Of a stretch of 57,355 nucleotides of DNA, positions 29,439-39,044 are shown piece by piece. This DNA comes from Pelagibacteraceae bacterium AG-430-I06 (GTDB lineage Bacteria; Pseudomonadota; Alphaproteobacteria; Pelagibacterales; Pelagibacteraceae). Each line of letters starts with the position of its first letter. Within the stretch, counting starts at the first letter, position 1. Below the pieces are notes generated by a model that worked only from the letters and a program-made list of their open reading frames with translations, was not told the DNA's origin and did not search any database. The position numbers were made by a program, and so were the translations under genes. The stretch lies in NCBI GenBank assembly GCA_003209895.1, contig QCOH01000007.1:1-57355 (forward strand). The letters are read 5' to 3'.

Positions 29439-30686
29439 ATGTCTGAAAAATCCTGTTCATCTGTTGGAATTATTGGTGGAGGAATACAGGGCGTCTGTAT
29501 TGGCCTTCAGCTGCTTAAAAAAAATATCCCAGCGACTATATTTGACCGTAATGATCCTGGCATGATGGCATCTTACGGCAATGCAGGTCATTTTTCTCCG
29601 TATGCAGTATTACAATTAAATAGGCCAGATATTTTATATGATATTCCAAAGATGCTTTTAAGTTCATTTGGTCCATTAGCACTCAAATGGAACTATATCC
29701 CTAAAATGTTACCGTGGATTTTTAGATATTTAAAAAATTGTAATAAAAAATCTATGTTACATACTGCAAGATCAATGAACCAGATTCTAAGTCTTTCAAT
29801 GGATGCTTATGAAGAAATCTTTCAGGAAATAGATACAACAAATTTAGTTGATCAAAAGGGGATTATTTATATTTGGACAAATAAAAATTTAAAAAGTAGA
29901 GAATTAGAAATTAAAGTAAGGAATGAATTAGGTGTTAAGCAAAAAATTTTAAACGTTAAAGAAATTTTAGATTTAGAGCCTAATCTTAAACCAGTTTTTT
30001 CTGGTGGTTGCTTTTATGACTATGCCTATCACGCGAGAGATCCTCATGGAATTATAAAAAAAATATTTGAACTATTCTTGAAAAGAGGAGGAAAGTTTAT
30101 TAAACAAGATGTAATATCAGTACATCAATCCCAAAAAGATCAAACACTTATAAAAACAGATAATGGAGAATACAAATTTGAAAAATCAGTTATTGCATGC
30201 GGGGCGTATTCAAAGAAATTAACCGATCAACTTGGAGAAAAAATTCCTCTCGATACCGAAAGAGGTTATCATGTTCATTTTAAAGGCATGGAAAATTTAT
30301 TAAGAAGACCAGTAATTTTTTTAGATAGGGGTTTTGGTATGACGCCAATGAATCAAGGCCTTAGGGCAGTAGGTACTGTAGAGTTAGGTGGGTTAAAGAA
30401 TCCCTTATCAAAAAAAAGGATTCAATATATTGTAAACTGCGCTAAGGAACTTTTACCACAACTTGGAGATCATGAAGATGAGTGGATAGGCTTTAGACCA
30501 ACACTACCTGACTTTCTTCCAGTAATTGGTCCTTCAAAAAATAACCAAAATATTATTTATGCTTTTGGACATCAACATTTAGGTTGGACACTTGGAGCAA
30601 TTACAGGAAAAATCGTTTCAGGAGTTTTGGCTAATGAAAAGACCAATTTAGATTTATCTCCCTATAACTCAGCAAGATTTAACTAA
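29439..30686 (+). CDS. DadA-like FAD-dependent amino-acid dehydrogenase
   Basis: A 415-residue DAO-superfamily flavoprotein. The FAD-binding start is SVGIIGGGIQGVCIGLQLLKK, followed by MASYGNAGHFSPYAV, which matches the D-amino-acid dehydrogenase DadA subgroup. ERGYHVHFKG and the C-terminal GHQHLGWTLGAITGKIVSGV are also DadA-like. The family oxidises D-amino acids or related secondary amines and passes electrons to the membrane. The substrate cannot be told from the sequence; the nearby methylamine-type oxidases make an N-methylated or D-amino acid plausible. Confidence 0.85.
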   Translation: MSEKSCSSVGIIGGGIQGVCIGLQLLKKNIPATIFDRNDPGMMASYGNAGHFSPYAVLQLNRPDILYDIPKMLLSSFGPLALKWNYIPKMLPWIFRYLKNCNKKSMLHTARSMNQILSLSMDAYEEIFQEIDTTNLVDQKGIIYIWTNKNLKSRELEIKVRNELGVKQKILNVKEILDLEPNLKPVFSGGCFYDYAYHARDPHGIIKKIFELFLKRGGKFIKQDVISVHQSQKDQTLIKTDNGEYKFEKSVIACGAYSKKLTDQLGEKIPLDTERGYHVHFKGMENLLRRPVIFLDRGFGMTPMNQGLRAVGTVELGGLKNPLSKKRIQYIVNCAKELLPQLGDHEDEWIGFRPTLPDFLPVIGPSKNNQNIIYAFGHQHLGWTLGAITGKIVSGVLANEKTNLDLSPYNSARFN

Positions 30687-30806
30687 ATTTTCAGATATCA
30701 ATCCTCAAAAAGATAGGAAATTAGGGAAAACTGCAGGTTGTATTTATTATCAAAAAATCTGTATATTTATGCAGAATTTTGTGTTTGATTCGTTTTGGAG
30801 ATAATA

Positions 30807-31142
30807 ATGAGGAAGATTACAAGTTTAATTTTATTTGGTTTTTTATTATCAGGTTGCTATGCATCCTCTCTAACCTACGTGGGTACGGGAGCAGGGCTAG
30901 TACAAGGTAAATCCGTTCAATCTATAGCTACTCAAGCCGCAAGTATTGCAATAAAAAATGAAACAGGAAAAAGCCCACTAGAACATGTTTTAACTCCCAA
31001 ACAGCTTAAAACCTATGAAACAAAAAAAGCGAAATTAAATCCTTGCGTGCAAACTCCAGAGTTGTGTTCTAAAATAAACCTTAGAGTCGCAGTAATAAAT
31101 AATATTTTAAAATCTAAAACAACGCCCTCAAAAAGCAATTAA
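30807..31142 (+). CDS. Small lipoprotein, paralogue of the next gene
   Basis: About 111 residues from the ATG at 30807; an in-frame upstream TTG would add four residues. The lipobox in SLILFGFLLSGCYASSLTYV marks a lipoprotein with Cys at about residue 18. A conserved middle part VGTGAGLVQGKSVQSIATQA and TGKSPLEHVL align with the neighbour at 31249. The tail contains two further Cys (NPCVQTPELCSK) that may form a disulfide. I recognise no named family. The two genes look like a tandem duplication. Confidence 0.75.
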   Translation: MRKITSLILFGFLLSGCYASSLTYVGTGAGLVQGKSVQSIATQAASIAIKNETGKSPLEHVLTPKQLKTYETKKAKLNPCVQTPELCSKINLRVAVINNILKSKTTPSKSN

Positions 31143-31248
31143 ATTTAATCCACACCCAATCAATAATTTTAAAAATTTACTAAAACTTAATAGTAATTTG
31201 TAATATTAAGTCATTATTTTTAATTAAAGAATCAACTAGTTTGTTTTT

Positions 31249-31659
31249 ATGAGAAAAAGAGCTTTATTTTTAATTTTAAGCAGCATTCTTTTAACAGGAT
31301 GTTTTGCTGAGTCTATGACTTTAGTTCAGTCGGGATTTGGAGCATCCCAGGGTAGAGCTCTTCAATCTACTATATCTCCAGCAATAAGTTTTAGCGTTAA
31401 ACACACCACAGGTAAATTTCCAGTAGAGCACATCATTATGAGAGAAAAACAAAGAATAGCAAAGAAAGCGTCAGATTTTGAAAAGGCAATTATCCAAACA
31501 ACTAAAGAAAAAGTAGAAATGTCTAAAGAGAAGTTTACACCTGTTAAAAAAAATATTGAAAATCAGGTTACTAGACTGAATGATCAATTAATAAAAGTTA
31601 AAACCTTTACCGTTAAGAATTTTAAGCACAAACCTAGGTTTTCCTACAAGACTAGATAA
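31249..31659 (+). CDS. Small lipoprotein, paralogue of the previous gene
   Basis: A 136-residue protein with a clear lipobox (FLILSSILLTGCFAESMTLV, Cys at about 18). SGFGASQGRALQSTISPAIS and HTTGKFPVEHIIM align with GTGAGLVQGKSVQSIATQAA and NETGKSPLEHVLT of the neighbour. Instead of the Cys pair, its C-terminal half is a charged, helical, Lys-rich tail (KEKVEMSKEKFTPVKKNIEN). It is anchored in the envelope; its function is unknown. Confidence 0.75.
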   Translation: MRKRALFLILSSILLTGCFAESMTLVQSGFGASQGRALQSTISPAISFSVKHTTGKFPVEHIIMREKQRIAKKASDFEKAIIQTTKEKVEMSKEKFTPVKKNIENQVTRLNDQLIKVKTFTVKNFKHKPRFSYKTR

Positions 31660-31705
31660 ATAATAATCATTTTAAAATAAGAGGATTTGTCATATTCTAA
31701 GACAT

Positions 31706-34138
31706 ATGAAATCAAAAGCCAAAGTAGTAGTGATCGGTGGCGGTGTGGTTGGCGTTAGCGCCCTATATCATTTAGCCAAAAAAGGCTGGTCTGACTCAGT
31801 GTTAGTAGAGAGAAAAGAATTAACTTCGGGTTCAACTTGGCATGCAGCTGGTCTTCTTCCACTTTTTAATATGAGTTACTCAGTTGGACAGCTACATAGA
31901 TACGCAGTTCAACTATACAAATCTTTAGAAAAAGAAACCGGTAAGAAAGTTGGTTTTAGCGTTGTATCAAATATACGTTTAGCACAAACAAAAGATCGTA
32001 TGGACGAGTATCATCAGTATGCTGGTGTCGCCAAAACTATTGGAGTGAATGTAAAATTTTTAAAACCAGAACAGGTTAAAGAAATTTGGCCTTTATGTAA
32101 TATTGAGGGATTAGTTGGTGCAATACAACATCCTGAAGATGGATATATTCAGCCAGCTGACCTAACCCAAGCTATGGCAACAGGTGCGAGAAATCGGGGA
32201 GCAGAAATTTATAGAAATACAACAGTTGTTGGAATTAAAAAAACTAAAGATGGATGGACAGTAGAAACTGACAAAGGAAGTATTTCTTGTGAACATGTAA
32301 TTTCTTGTAGTGGTAATTTTGCTAGACAAACAGGGGAAATGGTTGGAATTGAAATTCCTGCTATTCCAGTCGAACATCAGTATATTGTAACAGAACCTCA
32401 TCCAGAGCTTCAGAAAAGAAAAAAAGACGGCAAACCTGAAATGGGGGTATTAAGAGATAGTGATAATGCTTGGTATATGAGAGAAGAAGCCGGCGGATTT
32501 ATTTTAGGACCTTACGAGAAGGGTGCACCCTGTTGTTACGTTAATGGCCCATCTAAAGATAGTGAATATGAATTATTTCAAGAAGATCTAGACCGTTTAG
32601 CACCCCATATTGAAGGTGCAATTAAAAGGGTTCCAGCGTTTGCAGAAGTTGGAGTTAAAAAAGTTTATAATGGCGCTATTTGCTACACTCCGGATGGAAA
32701 TCCAATTGTAGGACCAGCTCCGGGGCTTAAAAATTTTTGGATAAACGATGGACATAGTTTCGGAATAACTGCTGCTGGTGGAGCTGGTTGGCAATTAGCA
32801 GAGTGGATAATCGATGGTGAACCAACAATTGATATGCTTGGAGTAGATCCAAGAAGGTACGGAACATACGTAACAAAATCTTATTTAATAAAAAAAAATG
32901 AAGAGGCATACGCTAATGTATTTACAGTCCATTATCCCGACGAAGAAAGAGAAGCGGGACGACCACTTAGACAAGCTCCTTGTTATGACCGTTTGAAAAA
33001 ATTAGGGGCAGTATTCGGACAAAAATTTGGATGGGAAAGAGCAAATTTCTTTGCAACAGATGGAGAAAAACAAGAGGACGATTGGTCATTTAGAAGATCA
33101 AAATGGTTTAAGAGTGTTGAAAAAGAATGCAAGAATGTAAAAGAAAATGTTGGATTATTAGATATGACTGCTTTTGGAAAATGTAGAATTAAGGGTCCAG
33201 GAGCGGAAGAATTTTTAGACAAGCTTGTTGCAAATAAACTTCCAAAAAAAATTGGAAGAATTAATCTATGTCACGCCTTAAATACAAAAGGTGGCGTGCA
33301 CTCAGAATTTACAATAATGAGAGAGGCAGAAGATAGTTTTTATTTAGTCTCAGCAGGAGCTTTTCAATGTTTAGATCATGATTGGATACATAAATGGATG
33401 CCAAAAGATGGTTCGGTCCAATATGAAAATTTAACAAATAGTATGGGCGTTCTAGTTGTTTCGGGGCCCAAAGCAAGAAAGCTTATGCAAAAAGTTTCAA
33501 AAACAGACTTTTCTAATGAAAAGTTTAAATGGTTAAGTGCACAAAATATAAATATTGGATTGGCGCCATGTAATGCCATGAGAGTAAATTTTGTAGGTGA
33601 ATTAGGTTGGGAACTTCATCATCCAATTGAATACCAAAATCATATTTTTGATAAGCTTATGGAGGCAGGGAAAGAATTTAATCTTAAACCTTACGGTATT
33701 AGGGCGATGAATAGTTTAAGAGTTGAAAAATCTTACAAGTTAGTAGGTACAGAACTTTCAATTGAATATGCCCCATACGAGTCAGGTTTAGATAGATTTA
33801 TTCACCCTAATAAAGGAGATTTCATTGGACGTGCGGCACTGGATCAATGGAGAGCAAAAGGTTTTTCAAATAAATTAGTTACTATGGAAATTCATGGAGT
33901 TTCAGATGCGGACGTACTTGGAAACAATCCTATTTATGAAAATGGATCTGTAATTGGTAGAGCAACTGGAGGAGACTACGGATTTAGATTAAAAAAATCG
34001 ATTGCCCTGGGCATGGTTAAACCAGAATACGCAAAAGTTGGACAAAAACTTAAAATAGATATATTAGGTAAAATGCATGAAGTTTCTATTATCGAAGACT
34101 CCCCATACGACTCAGAAAATAAATTACTTAGAGCCTAA
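31706..34138 (+). CDS. dmgdh: Dimethylglycine dehydrogenase (FAD/folate)
   Basis: An 810-residue two-module enzyme that oxidatively demethylates dimethylglycine to sarcosine. The N-terminal DAO module starts VVVIGGGVVGVSALYHLAKK, then GSTWHAAGLLP with the His that carries covalent FAD in this family. The C-terminal module from about 440 is GCV_T-like (KENVGLLDMTAFGKCRIKGP, NFVGELGWELHHPIEYQNHI) and transfers the methylene group to tetrahydrofolate. The gene is followed directly (TAA then ATG) by etfB, etfA and ETF-QO, its electron-acceptor chain. Sarcosine dehydrogenase is the main alternative; with a full sarcosine oxidase nearby, dimethylglycine is the more likely substrate. Confidence 0.88.
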   Translation: MKSKAKVVVIGGGVVGVSALYHLAKKGWSDSVLVERKELTSGSTWHAAGLLPLFNMSYSVGQLHRYAVQLYKSLEKETGKKVGFSVVSNIRLAQTKDRMDEYHQYAGVAKTIGVNVKFLKPEQVKEIWPLCNIEGLVGAIQHPEDGYIQPADLTQAMATGARNRGAEIYRNTTVVGIKKTKDGWTVETDKGSISCEHVISCSGNFARQTGEMVGIEIPAIPVEHQYIVTEPHPELQKRKKDGKPEMGVLRDSDNAWYMREEAGGFILGPYEKGAPCCYVNGPSKDSEYELFQEDLDRLAPHIEGAIKRVPAFAEVGVKKVYNGAICYTPDGNPIVGPAPGLKNFWINDGHSFGITAAGGAGWQLAEWIIDGEPTIDMLGVDPRRYGTYVTKSYLIKKNEEAYANVFTVHYPDEEREAGRPLRQAPCYDRLKKLGAVFGQKFGWERANFFATDGEKQEDDWSFRRSKWFKSVEKECKNVKENVGLLDMTAFGKCRIKGPGAEEFLDKLVANKLPKKIGRINLCHALNTKGGVHSEFTIMREAEDSFYLVSAGAFQCLDHDWIHKWMPKDGSVQYENLTNSMGVLVVSGPKARKLMQKVSKTDFSNEKFKWLSAQNINIGLAPCNAMRVNFVGELGWELHHPIEYQNHIFDKLMEAGKEFNLKPYGIRAMNSLRVEKSYKLVGTELSIEYAPYESGLDRFIHPNKGDFIGRAALDQWRAKGFSNKLVTMEIHGVSDADVLGNNPIYENGSVIGRATGGDYGFRLKKSIALGMVKPEYAKVGQKLKIDILGKMHEVSIIEDSPYDSENKLLRA

Positions 34139-34888
34139 ATGAAAATCTTAGTAGCCGTTAAAAGAGTTATTGATTACAACGTCCAAATAAGAGTTAAAGA
34201 AGATGGCTCTGGAGTTCATACTGACAATGTAAAAATGTCAACTAATCCACCAGATGATAATGCTACTGAGGAGTCAGTAAAACTAAAAGAGTCTGGAAAA
34301 GTCAAAGAGGTTGTTGCAGTTACAATTGGTGAAGAAAAAGCACAAGAAACTGTTCGTAAAGCTTTAGCAGTTGGTGCAGATAGAGGAATACATGTTAAAG
34401 CAGACAGCTATATCGAACCCTTAGGAATTGCTAAAATTTTGAAAAAAGTTGTAGAAAAAGAAAAACCAGACATGGTTTTCTTAGGCAAACAAGCAATCGA
34501 TGATGATTGTAATCAAACAGGTCAGATGTTAGCTGCCATGTTGAATTGGCCACAAGCTACCTTTAGTTCAAAAGTTTCTCTTAAAGATAAAAGCATGGAA
34601 ATAGTTAGAGAAATTGACGAGGGCCTAGAGACAATTGAAGTAAATTTACCAGCAGTGGTTACTTGTGATTTAAGACTTAATGAACCTAGATATGCCTCTC
34701 TACCAAATATTATGAAAGCCAAAAAGAAACCAATCGAACAAATGGCTGCTAAAGATTTAGGTGTAGACATTGCAAATAGAGTTCAGCAATTAAAAGTAGA
34801 AGAACCACCAAAAAGAAAAGCAGGAATTAAAGTTGCGAATGTGGCTGAACTAGTAAGTAAACTCAAAAACGAGGCGAAGGTAATTTAA
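34139..34888 (+). CDS. etfB: Electron transfer flavoprotein, beta subunit
   Basis: A 249-residue ETF beta chain. It starts [20 protein letters not shown], and the signature segment around [20 protein letters not shown] and [20 protein letters not shown] is diagnostic of FixA/EtfB. With EtfA it binds FAD and AMP and carries electrons from dehydrogenases such as dimethylglycine dehydrogenase to ETF-QO. Its stop overlaps the etfA ATG by one base. Confidence 0.97.
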   Translation: MKILVAVKRVIDYNVQIRVKEDGSGVHTDNVKMSTNPPDDNATEESVKLKESGKVKEVVAVTIGEEKAQETVRKALAVGADRGIHVKADSYIEPLGIAKILKKVVEKEKPDMVFLGKQAIDDDCNQTGQMLAAMLNWPQATFSSKVSLKDKSMEIVREIDEGLETIEVNLPAVVTCDLRLNEPRYASLPNIMKAKKKPIEQMAAKDLGVDIANRVQQLKVEEPPKRKAGIKVANVAELVSKLKNEAKVI

Positions 34889-35841
34889 TGTCAGTACTAT
34901 TAATAGCAGAGCACGATAATAAAACACTTAAACCATTTACTTTGAACGCAATAAGCGCAGCGTCAAAAATAGATGCTGAGGTACATGTATTAGTTGCAGG
35001 TAGTGGATGTGAAAGTGTTGCCAAAGAAGCTGCTATAATTCCTTTAGTAAAAAAAGTTTTATACTGCGATTCCCATAATTACCAAAATTATTTACCAGAA
35101 AATTTAGCTCCTTTAGTAACTAAGAATGCAGATAAATATGATCACATTGTTGCATCAGCAAATACTTTTGGAAAAAACTTTATGCCAAGAGTTGCTGCTG
35201 CGTTAGACACCTCTCAAGTAAGCGATGTAATAAAAGTTAATTCACCTGATACTTTTGTAAGACCGATTTATGCAGGTAACGCTTTTGCGACAGTAAAAAG
35301 CAATGACAAAAAAAGATGTGTAACAATTAGACCAACTTCATTTGAACCTGCACCTAAAACAGGAGGCACTGCACAAGTCGAAAAAGTAGATGCAGCTGAC
35401 GTTCCTAACTTTTCAAAATTTATTAAAAGAGAGGAAACAAAATCAGAAAGACCTGAATTAGGTACAGCTAGAATAGTAGTATCTGGCGGAAGAGGATTAG
35501 AAAGTGGAGAAAACTTTAAACTCATTACAGATATTGCTGACAAACTTAATGCAGCGGTTGGTGCATCACGTGCAGCAGTTGATGCAGGTTATATAAGTAA
35601 TGACCATCAAGTTGGTCAAACAGGAAAAGTTGTTGTACCGGATTTATATATTGCAGTTGGTATTTCAGGAGCAATTCAGCACCTAGCTGGTATGAAAGAG
35701 AGCAAAATAATTGTCGCAATTAACAAAGATGGTGAAGCTCCTATTTTTAGTATCGCTGATTATGGTTTAGAAGCAGACTTATTTAAAGCTCTTCCTGAAT
35801 TTTTATCTGAGTTAAACAAACTCAACACTATCCAAAAATAA
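34888..35841 (+). CDS. etfA: Electron transfer flavoprotein, alpha subunit
   Basis: A 317-residue ETF alpha chain. The FAD-binding C-terminal domain has RIVVSGGRGLESGENFKLI, GASRAAVDAGYISNDHQVGQ and the signature VPDLYIAVGISGAIQHLAGM followed by AINKDGEAPIFSIADYGLEA. It pairs with EtfB, and the order etfB-etfA-ETF-QO behind dimethylglycine dehydrogenase forms a complete electron path to the quinone pool. Confidence 0.97.
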   Translation: MSVLLIAEHDNKTLKPFTLNAISAASKIDAEVHVLVAGSGCESVAKEAAIIPLVKKVLYCDSHNYQNYLPENLAPLVTKNADKYDHIVASANTFGKNFMPRVAAALDTSQVSDVIKVNSPDTFVRPIYAGNAFATVKSNDKKRCVTIRPTSFEPAPKTGGTAQVEKVDAADVPNFSKFIKREETKSERPELGTARIVVSGGRGLESGENFKLITDIADKLNAAVGASRAAVDAGYISNDHQVGQTGKVVVPDLYIAVGISGAIQHLAGMKESKIIVAINKDGEAPIFSIADYGLEADLFKALPEFLSELNKLNTIQK

Positions 35842-35862
35842 TTAGTTTGATATAGTCCCTGC

Positions 35863-37470
35863 ATGGCTCGAGAAGCAATGCAATATGATGTGGTTATAGT
35901 TGGTGCTGGACCATCAGGTTTGTCTACTGCAATTAAATTAAAACAATTAGATCCTAAATTAAACGTGTGTATTTTAGAAAAAGGATCTGAAGTGGGAGCT
36001 CACATTTTAAGCGGAAACGTTTTAGAGACAAGAGCTCTTGATGAATTATTGCCGAAATGGAAAGATCAGGGAGCTCCAATAAAAACAAAAGTCACAAAAG
36101 AAAAATTTTTATTTTTAGGAAAAAAATCATCATTAAGTTGGCCTACTTGGCTTTTACCAGCGGTTCAAAAAAATCATAATAATTATATTGTTAGTCTCGC
36201 TAATCTCTGTAGATGGTTAGCAGAGCAAGCTGAAAAGTTAGGTGTCGAAATTTTTCCAGGATTTCCAGCAAGTGAAGTTCTTTATAATCAAGACGGTTCT
36301 GTAAAAGGTGTAGCAACTCTTGATATGGGTTTGGATAAAGAGGGAAATAAAAAAGATGGATACCAAGAAGGGATGGAACTTCATGCAAAAGTTACAGTAT
36401 TCTCTGAAGGATGCAGGGGGCATTTGGGAAAACAATTAATTAAAAAATTTAATTTAGATGAAGGAAAAAATCCTCAACAATACGGTATTGGCCTTAAAGA
36501 AATTTGGGAAGTTAGTGAGGAACAACATAAGGAAGGACTAGTAATGCACACTGCAGGCTGGCCTTTGGATAGCAAAACATATGGTGGAAGTTTTATTTAT
36601 CACGCTGAAAATAAACAAATTTATCTTGGTTATGTTATTGGTCTTGATTACCAAAACCCACACCTATCTCCATTCGATGAGTTTCAAAGATTTAAAACAC
36701 ATAAGGCAATAAGAAAAATGTTTGAAGGTGGAAAAAGAATTTCTTTTGGAGCAAGAGCTTTAATTGAAGGTGGTCTTCAAAGTTTACCTAAAATGTATAT
36801 GCCTGGAGCATTACTAGTTGGTTGTGATGCAGGAACCTTAAATATGCCTAAGATTAAAGGAACTCACACAGCAATGAAAAGCGGGATGATTGCTGCAGAA
36901 ACTATTGTTGAACATATTAAAAATAAAAGAAAATTATCTTTGTATGGAGAATTATTTAAAAAAAGTTGGGTATACCAAGAACTTCACGCAGCTAGAAATG
37001 TTAAACCAAGTTTTAGTTGGGGTTTATTACTTGGAATTATCTTTACAGGTATTGACCAAATTCTATTTAGAGGAAAGTTACCTTTCACGTTAAAGCACAA
37101 ACATGCAGATCATGAGTCACTTAAACCAGCGGGCCAAATGCCCAAAATTGATTATCCGAAACCTGATGGTAAACTTACGTTTGATAAAACTAGCTCTGTA
37201 TATCTAACAGGTACAAATCATACTGAAAACCAACCAGTGCATTTACAGTTGAAAAATAAATACCTACCAATCCAATACACTCTTAAAGAATATGATGAGC
37301 CAGCTCAAAGATATTGTCCAGTTGGAGTTTATGAAATCCAACAAAATCAATTTGTTATCAATTCACAAAATTGTATTCACTGTAAAACTTGTGATATTAA
37401 GGAGCCTTCTCAAAATATTAATTGGGTTGTCCCAGAAGGTGGCGGCGGTCCAAAATACGGCAACATGTAA
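35863..37470 (+). CDS. Electron transfer flavoprotein-ubiquinone oxidoreductase
   Basis: A 535-residue membrane-associated FAD/[4Fe-4S] protein that passes electrons from ETF to ubiquinone. VVIVGAGPSGLSTAIKLKQL is the FAD site, and GCDAGTLNMPKIKGTHTAMK is conserved in the family. The cluster ligands are CPVGVYE plus NCIHCKTCDIKEPSQNINWV near the end, finishing with PEGGGGPKYGNM. It is separated from etfA by 21 bases. Its stop overlaps the ATG of the EamA transporter gene. Confidence 0.96.
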   Translation: MAREAMQYDVVIVGAGPSGLSTAIKLKQLDPKLNVCILEKGSEVGAHILSGNVLETRALDELLPKWKDQGAPIKTKVTKEKFLFLGKKSSLSWPTWLLPAVQKNHNNYIVSLANLCRWLAEQAEKLGVEIFPGFPASEVLYNQDGSVKGVATLDMGLDKEGNKKDGYQEGMELHAKVTVFSEGCRGHLGKQLIKKFNLDEGKNPQQYGIGLKEIWEVSEEQHKEGLVMHTAGWPLDSKTYGGSFIYHAENKQIYLGYVIGLDYQNPHLSPFDEFQRFKTHKAIRKMFEGGKRISFGARALIEGGLQSLPKMYMPGALLVGCDAGTLNMPKIKGTHTAMKSGMIAAETIVEHIKNKRKLSLYGELFKKSWVYQELHAARNVKPSFSWGLLLGIIFTGIDQILFRGKLPFTLKHKHADHESLKPAGQMPKIDYPKPDGKLTFDKTSSVYLTGTNHTENQPVHLQLKNKYLPIQYTLKEYDEPAQRYCPVGVYEIQQNQFVINSQNCIHCKTCDIKEPSQNINWVVPEGGGGPKYGNM

Positions 37471-38363
37471 TGCCAAAAAATAAAGTTAGCTCAGCTATGT
37501 TTTTTGTATTGTTAGCTGGGTTGATCTGGTCTTTTGGGCCTTTGGTTGTAAGAAATATCAATAATGCTGAATTAATTCCATGGCAATACTCTTTAATAAG
37601 GGGATCTGCGATCTTTTTAATTTTAAATATCTATTTATTTTTAAATGAAGGAAGTAAATTTACAAGCAACTATCATAGAATTGGTTTCTCCGGACTAATC
37701 GGAGGGGCATGTCTTGGTATTGCTAATATTACTTTCGTATTTTCAATAACCTCAACTACAGCTGCGGTTACTTTAATGATGCTAGGAGCGATGCCTTTTG
37801 TTGCGGCTTTATTAGCTTATATTTTTTTAGGAGAAAAAATTTCAGTTAAAACATTTGCTGCTATGATAATAGCAGCTACAGGGATAATTTTCATTTCCTT
37901 TGACAGTAAAGAGACTGGAACTTTGTTCGGTTTGATCAATGGATTGATATCATCATCAGCCTTTGCAGGATTTACTGTTTCTCTTAGATGGAGAAAAAAA
38001 GTTCCAAAACTTACAACAGTATCTTTAGGAGGAATTATTGCAGCGAGCTTTTCACTTTTAGTTTTAATTTTTTATGAGAGTAACATTTTAATATCATTTA
38101 AAAATACTTCTCTATCAGCTTTACATGGCTTTTTAGTTTGCTCAGCACTAATATTATATTCAGCAAATGCGAAATATTTACCAGCGGCTGACCTAACGCT
38201 ACTTTCTCTTACAGAAGTTCTTGGTGGAATATTTTGGGTATGGCTTCCACTATTTGGAATTAATGAAGTCCCAAGCTCAAATACATTAATTGGTGGAATG
38301 ATTATAGTTATTGCAATCGTGTTTTACGGTTTTAATACCAGGCGATACAGATTCAGATATTAA
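37470..38363 (+). CDS. EamA/DMT-family transporter
   Basis: A 297-residue protein with ten predicted membrane helices in two EamA halves (LLAGLIWSFGPLVVRNIN, then LGGIIAASFSLLVLIFYES). VTLMMLGAMPFVAALLAYIF matches the conserved fourth helix. The chosen ATG at 37470 overlaps the previous stop; the frame is open further upstream, but that stretch lies inside the ETF-QO gene. DMT proteins export or import small metabolites; the substrate is unknown. It converges with the SDR gene with a 4-bp overlap. Confidence 0.85.
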   Translation: MPKNKVSSAMFFVLLAGLIWSFGPLVVRNINNAELIPWQYSLIRGSAIFLILNIYLFLNEGSKFTSNYHRIGFSGLIGGACLGIANITFVFSITSTTAAVTLMMLGAMPFVAALLAYIFLGEKISVKTFAAMIIAATGIIFISFDSKETGTLFGLINGLISSSAFAGFTVSLRWRKKVPKLTTVSLGGIIAASFSLLVLIFYESNILISFKNTSLSALHGFLVCSALILYSANAKYLPAADLTLLSLTEVLGGIFWVWLPLFGINEVPSSNTLIGGMIIVIAIVFYGFNTRRYRFRY

Positions 38364-39019
38364 TTTAAATTGGCAATTTTCTCAAGTTCGTCTGACTCAA
38401 AAATTGTTTCATCTAAGTTATTTTTTGAAATATAAAGCATTGCTTTAACAACATTTTCAACTTTTATAGGCTTATATTTTTTCAAATTTCCAAAAGCAAA
38501 AAAAGTAAGTGTATTCATTATAGGTGTAAAAATTACTTCACCGAGTCTAAATGATTTTCTACCCCCAACCAACAATGATGGCCTAATAATTATAAGCTTA
38601 GGAAAATTTAAATTTTTTAACTCTTCCTCGACCTGCCCTTTATTTTTTAAATAGTTGCTAATTGCATTAGCATTAGCACCAATACTTGAAACATAAATAA
38701 AAGAATTTATAGAATTTGCTTTTGCAATTCTTGCTACCTCGATAGGAATATCGTGCTCAATTCTTCTATATTCATTTTTATCAGGCGAATCTTTTTTTGT
38801 AGTACCGATACAAAAGTAACAATCATTTCCTTTAATATTATCTTTATATTGATGTAGATTATTAAAATCAGTTTTAATAATCTCTACCTTTGGATTATTA
38901 ACTTCTGGTATTGATCTAACAAAAATAATAATTTTACTATAAATATTATTGAAAAGTATTTTTTTAAACAGTTCGTTACCAATAAAACCTGATGAACCAA
39001 ATATAATTGCAGTTTTCAT
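38360..39019 (-). CDS. Atypical SDR, NAD(P)H-binding (HTATIP2-like)
   Basis: A 219-residue Rossmann protein with TAIIFGSSGFIGNELFKKIL (GxxGxxG) at the start. YFCIGTTKKDSPDKNEYRRI and SFIYVSSIGANANAISNYLK match the atypical SDRs related to TIP30/HTATIP2 and YbjT-like proteins. The Lys in NYLKNKGQVEEEL fits the Y-x3-K position. It is short for an epimerase. The function is unknown; members are thought to act as NADPH-binding reductases or regulators. Confidence 0.75.
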   Translation of the reverse strand: MKTAIIFGSSGFIGNELFKKILFNNIYSKIIIFVRSIPEVNNPKVEIIKTDFNNLHQYKDNIKGNDCYFCIGTTKKDSPDKNEYRRIEHDIPIEVARIAKANSINSFIYVSSIGANANAISNYLKNKGQVEEELKNLNFPKLIIIRPSLLVGGRKSFRLGEVIFTPIMNTLTFFAFGNLKKYKPIKVENVVKAMLYISKNNLDETIFESDELEKIANLN

Positions 39020-39044
39020 TTATAAATTTTGAAGAGTTTAGAAT

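Noticed and set aside
37422-37469. Upstream start for the EamA transporter
   Set aside because: The extra 16 residues (GCPRRWRRSK...) come from the ETF-QO C-terminal coding region in another frame and precede a natural ATG.
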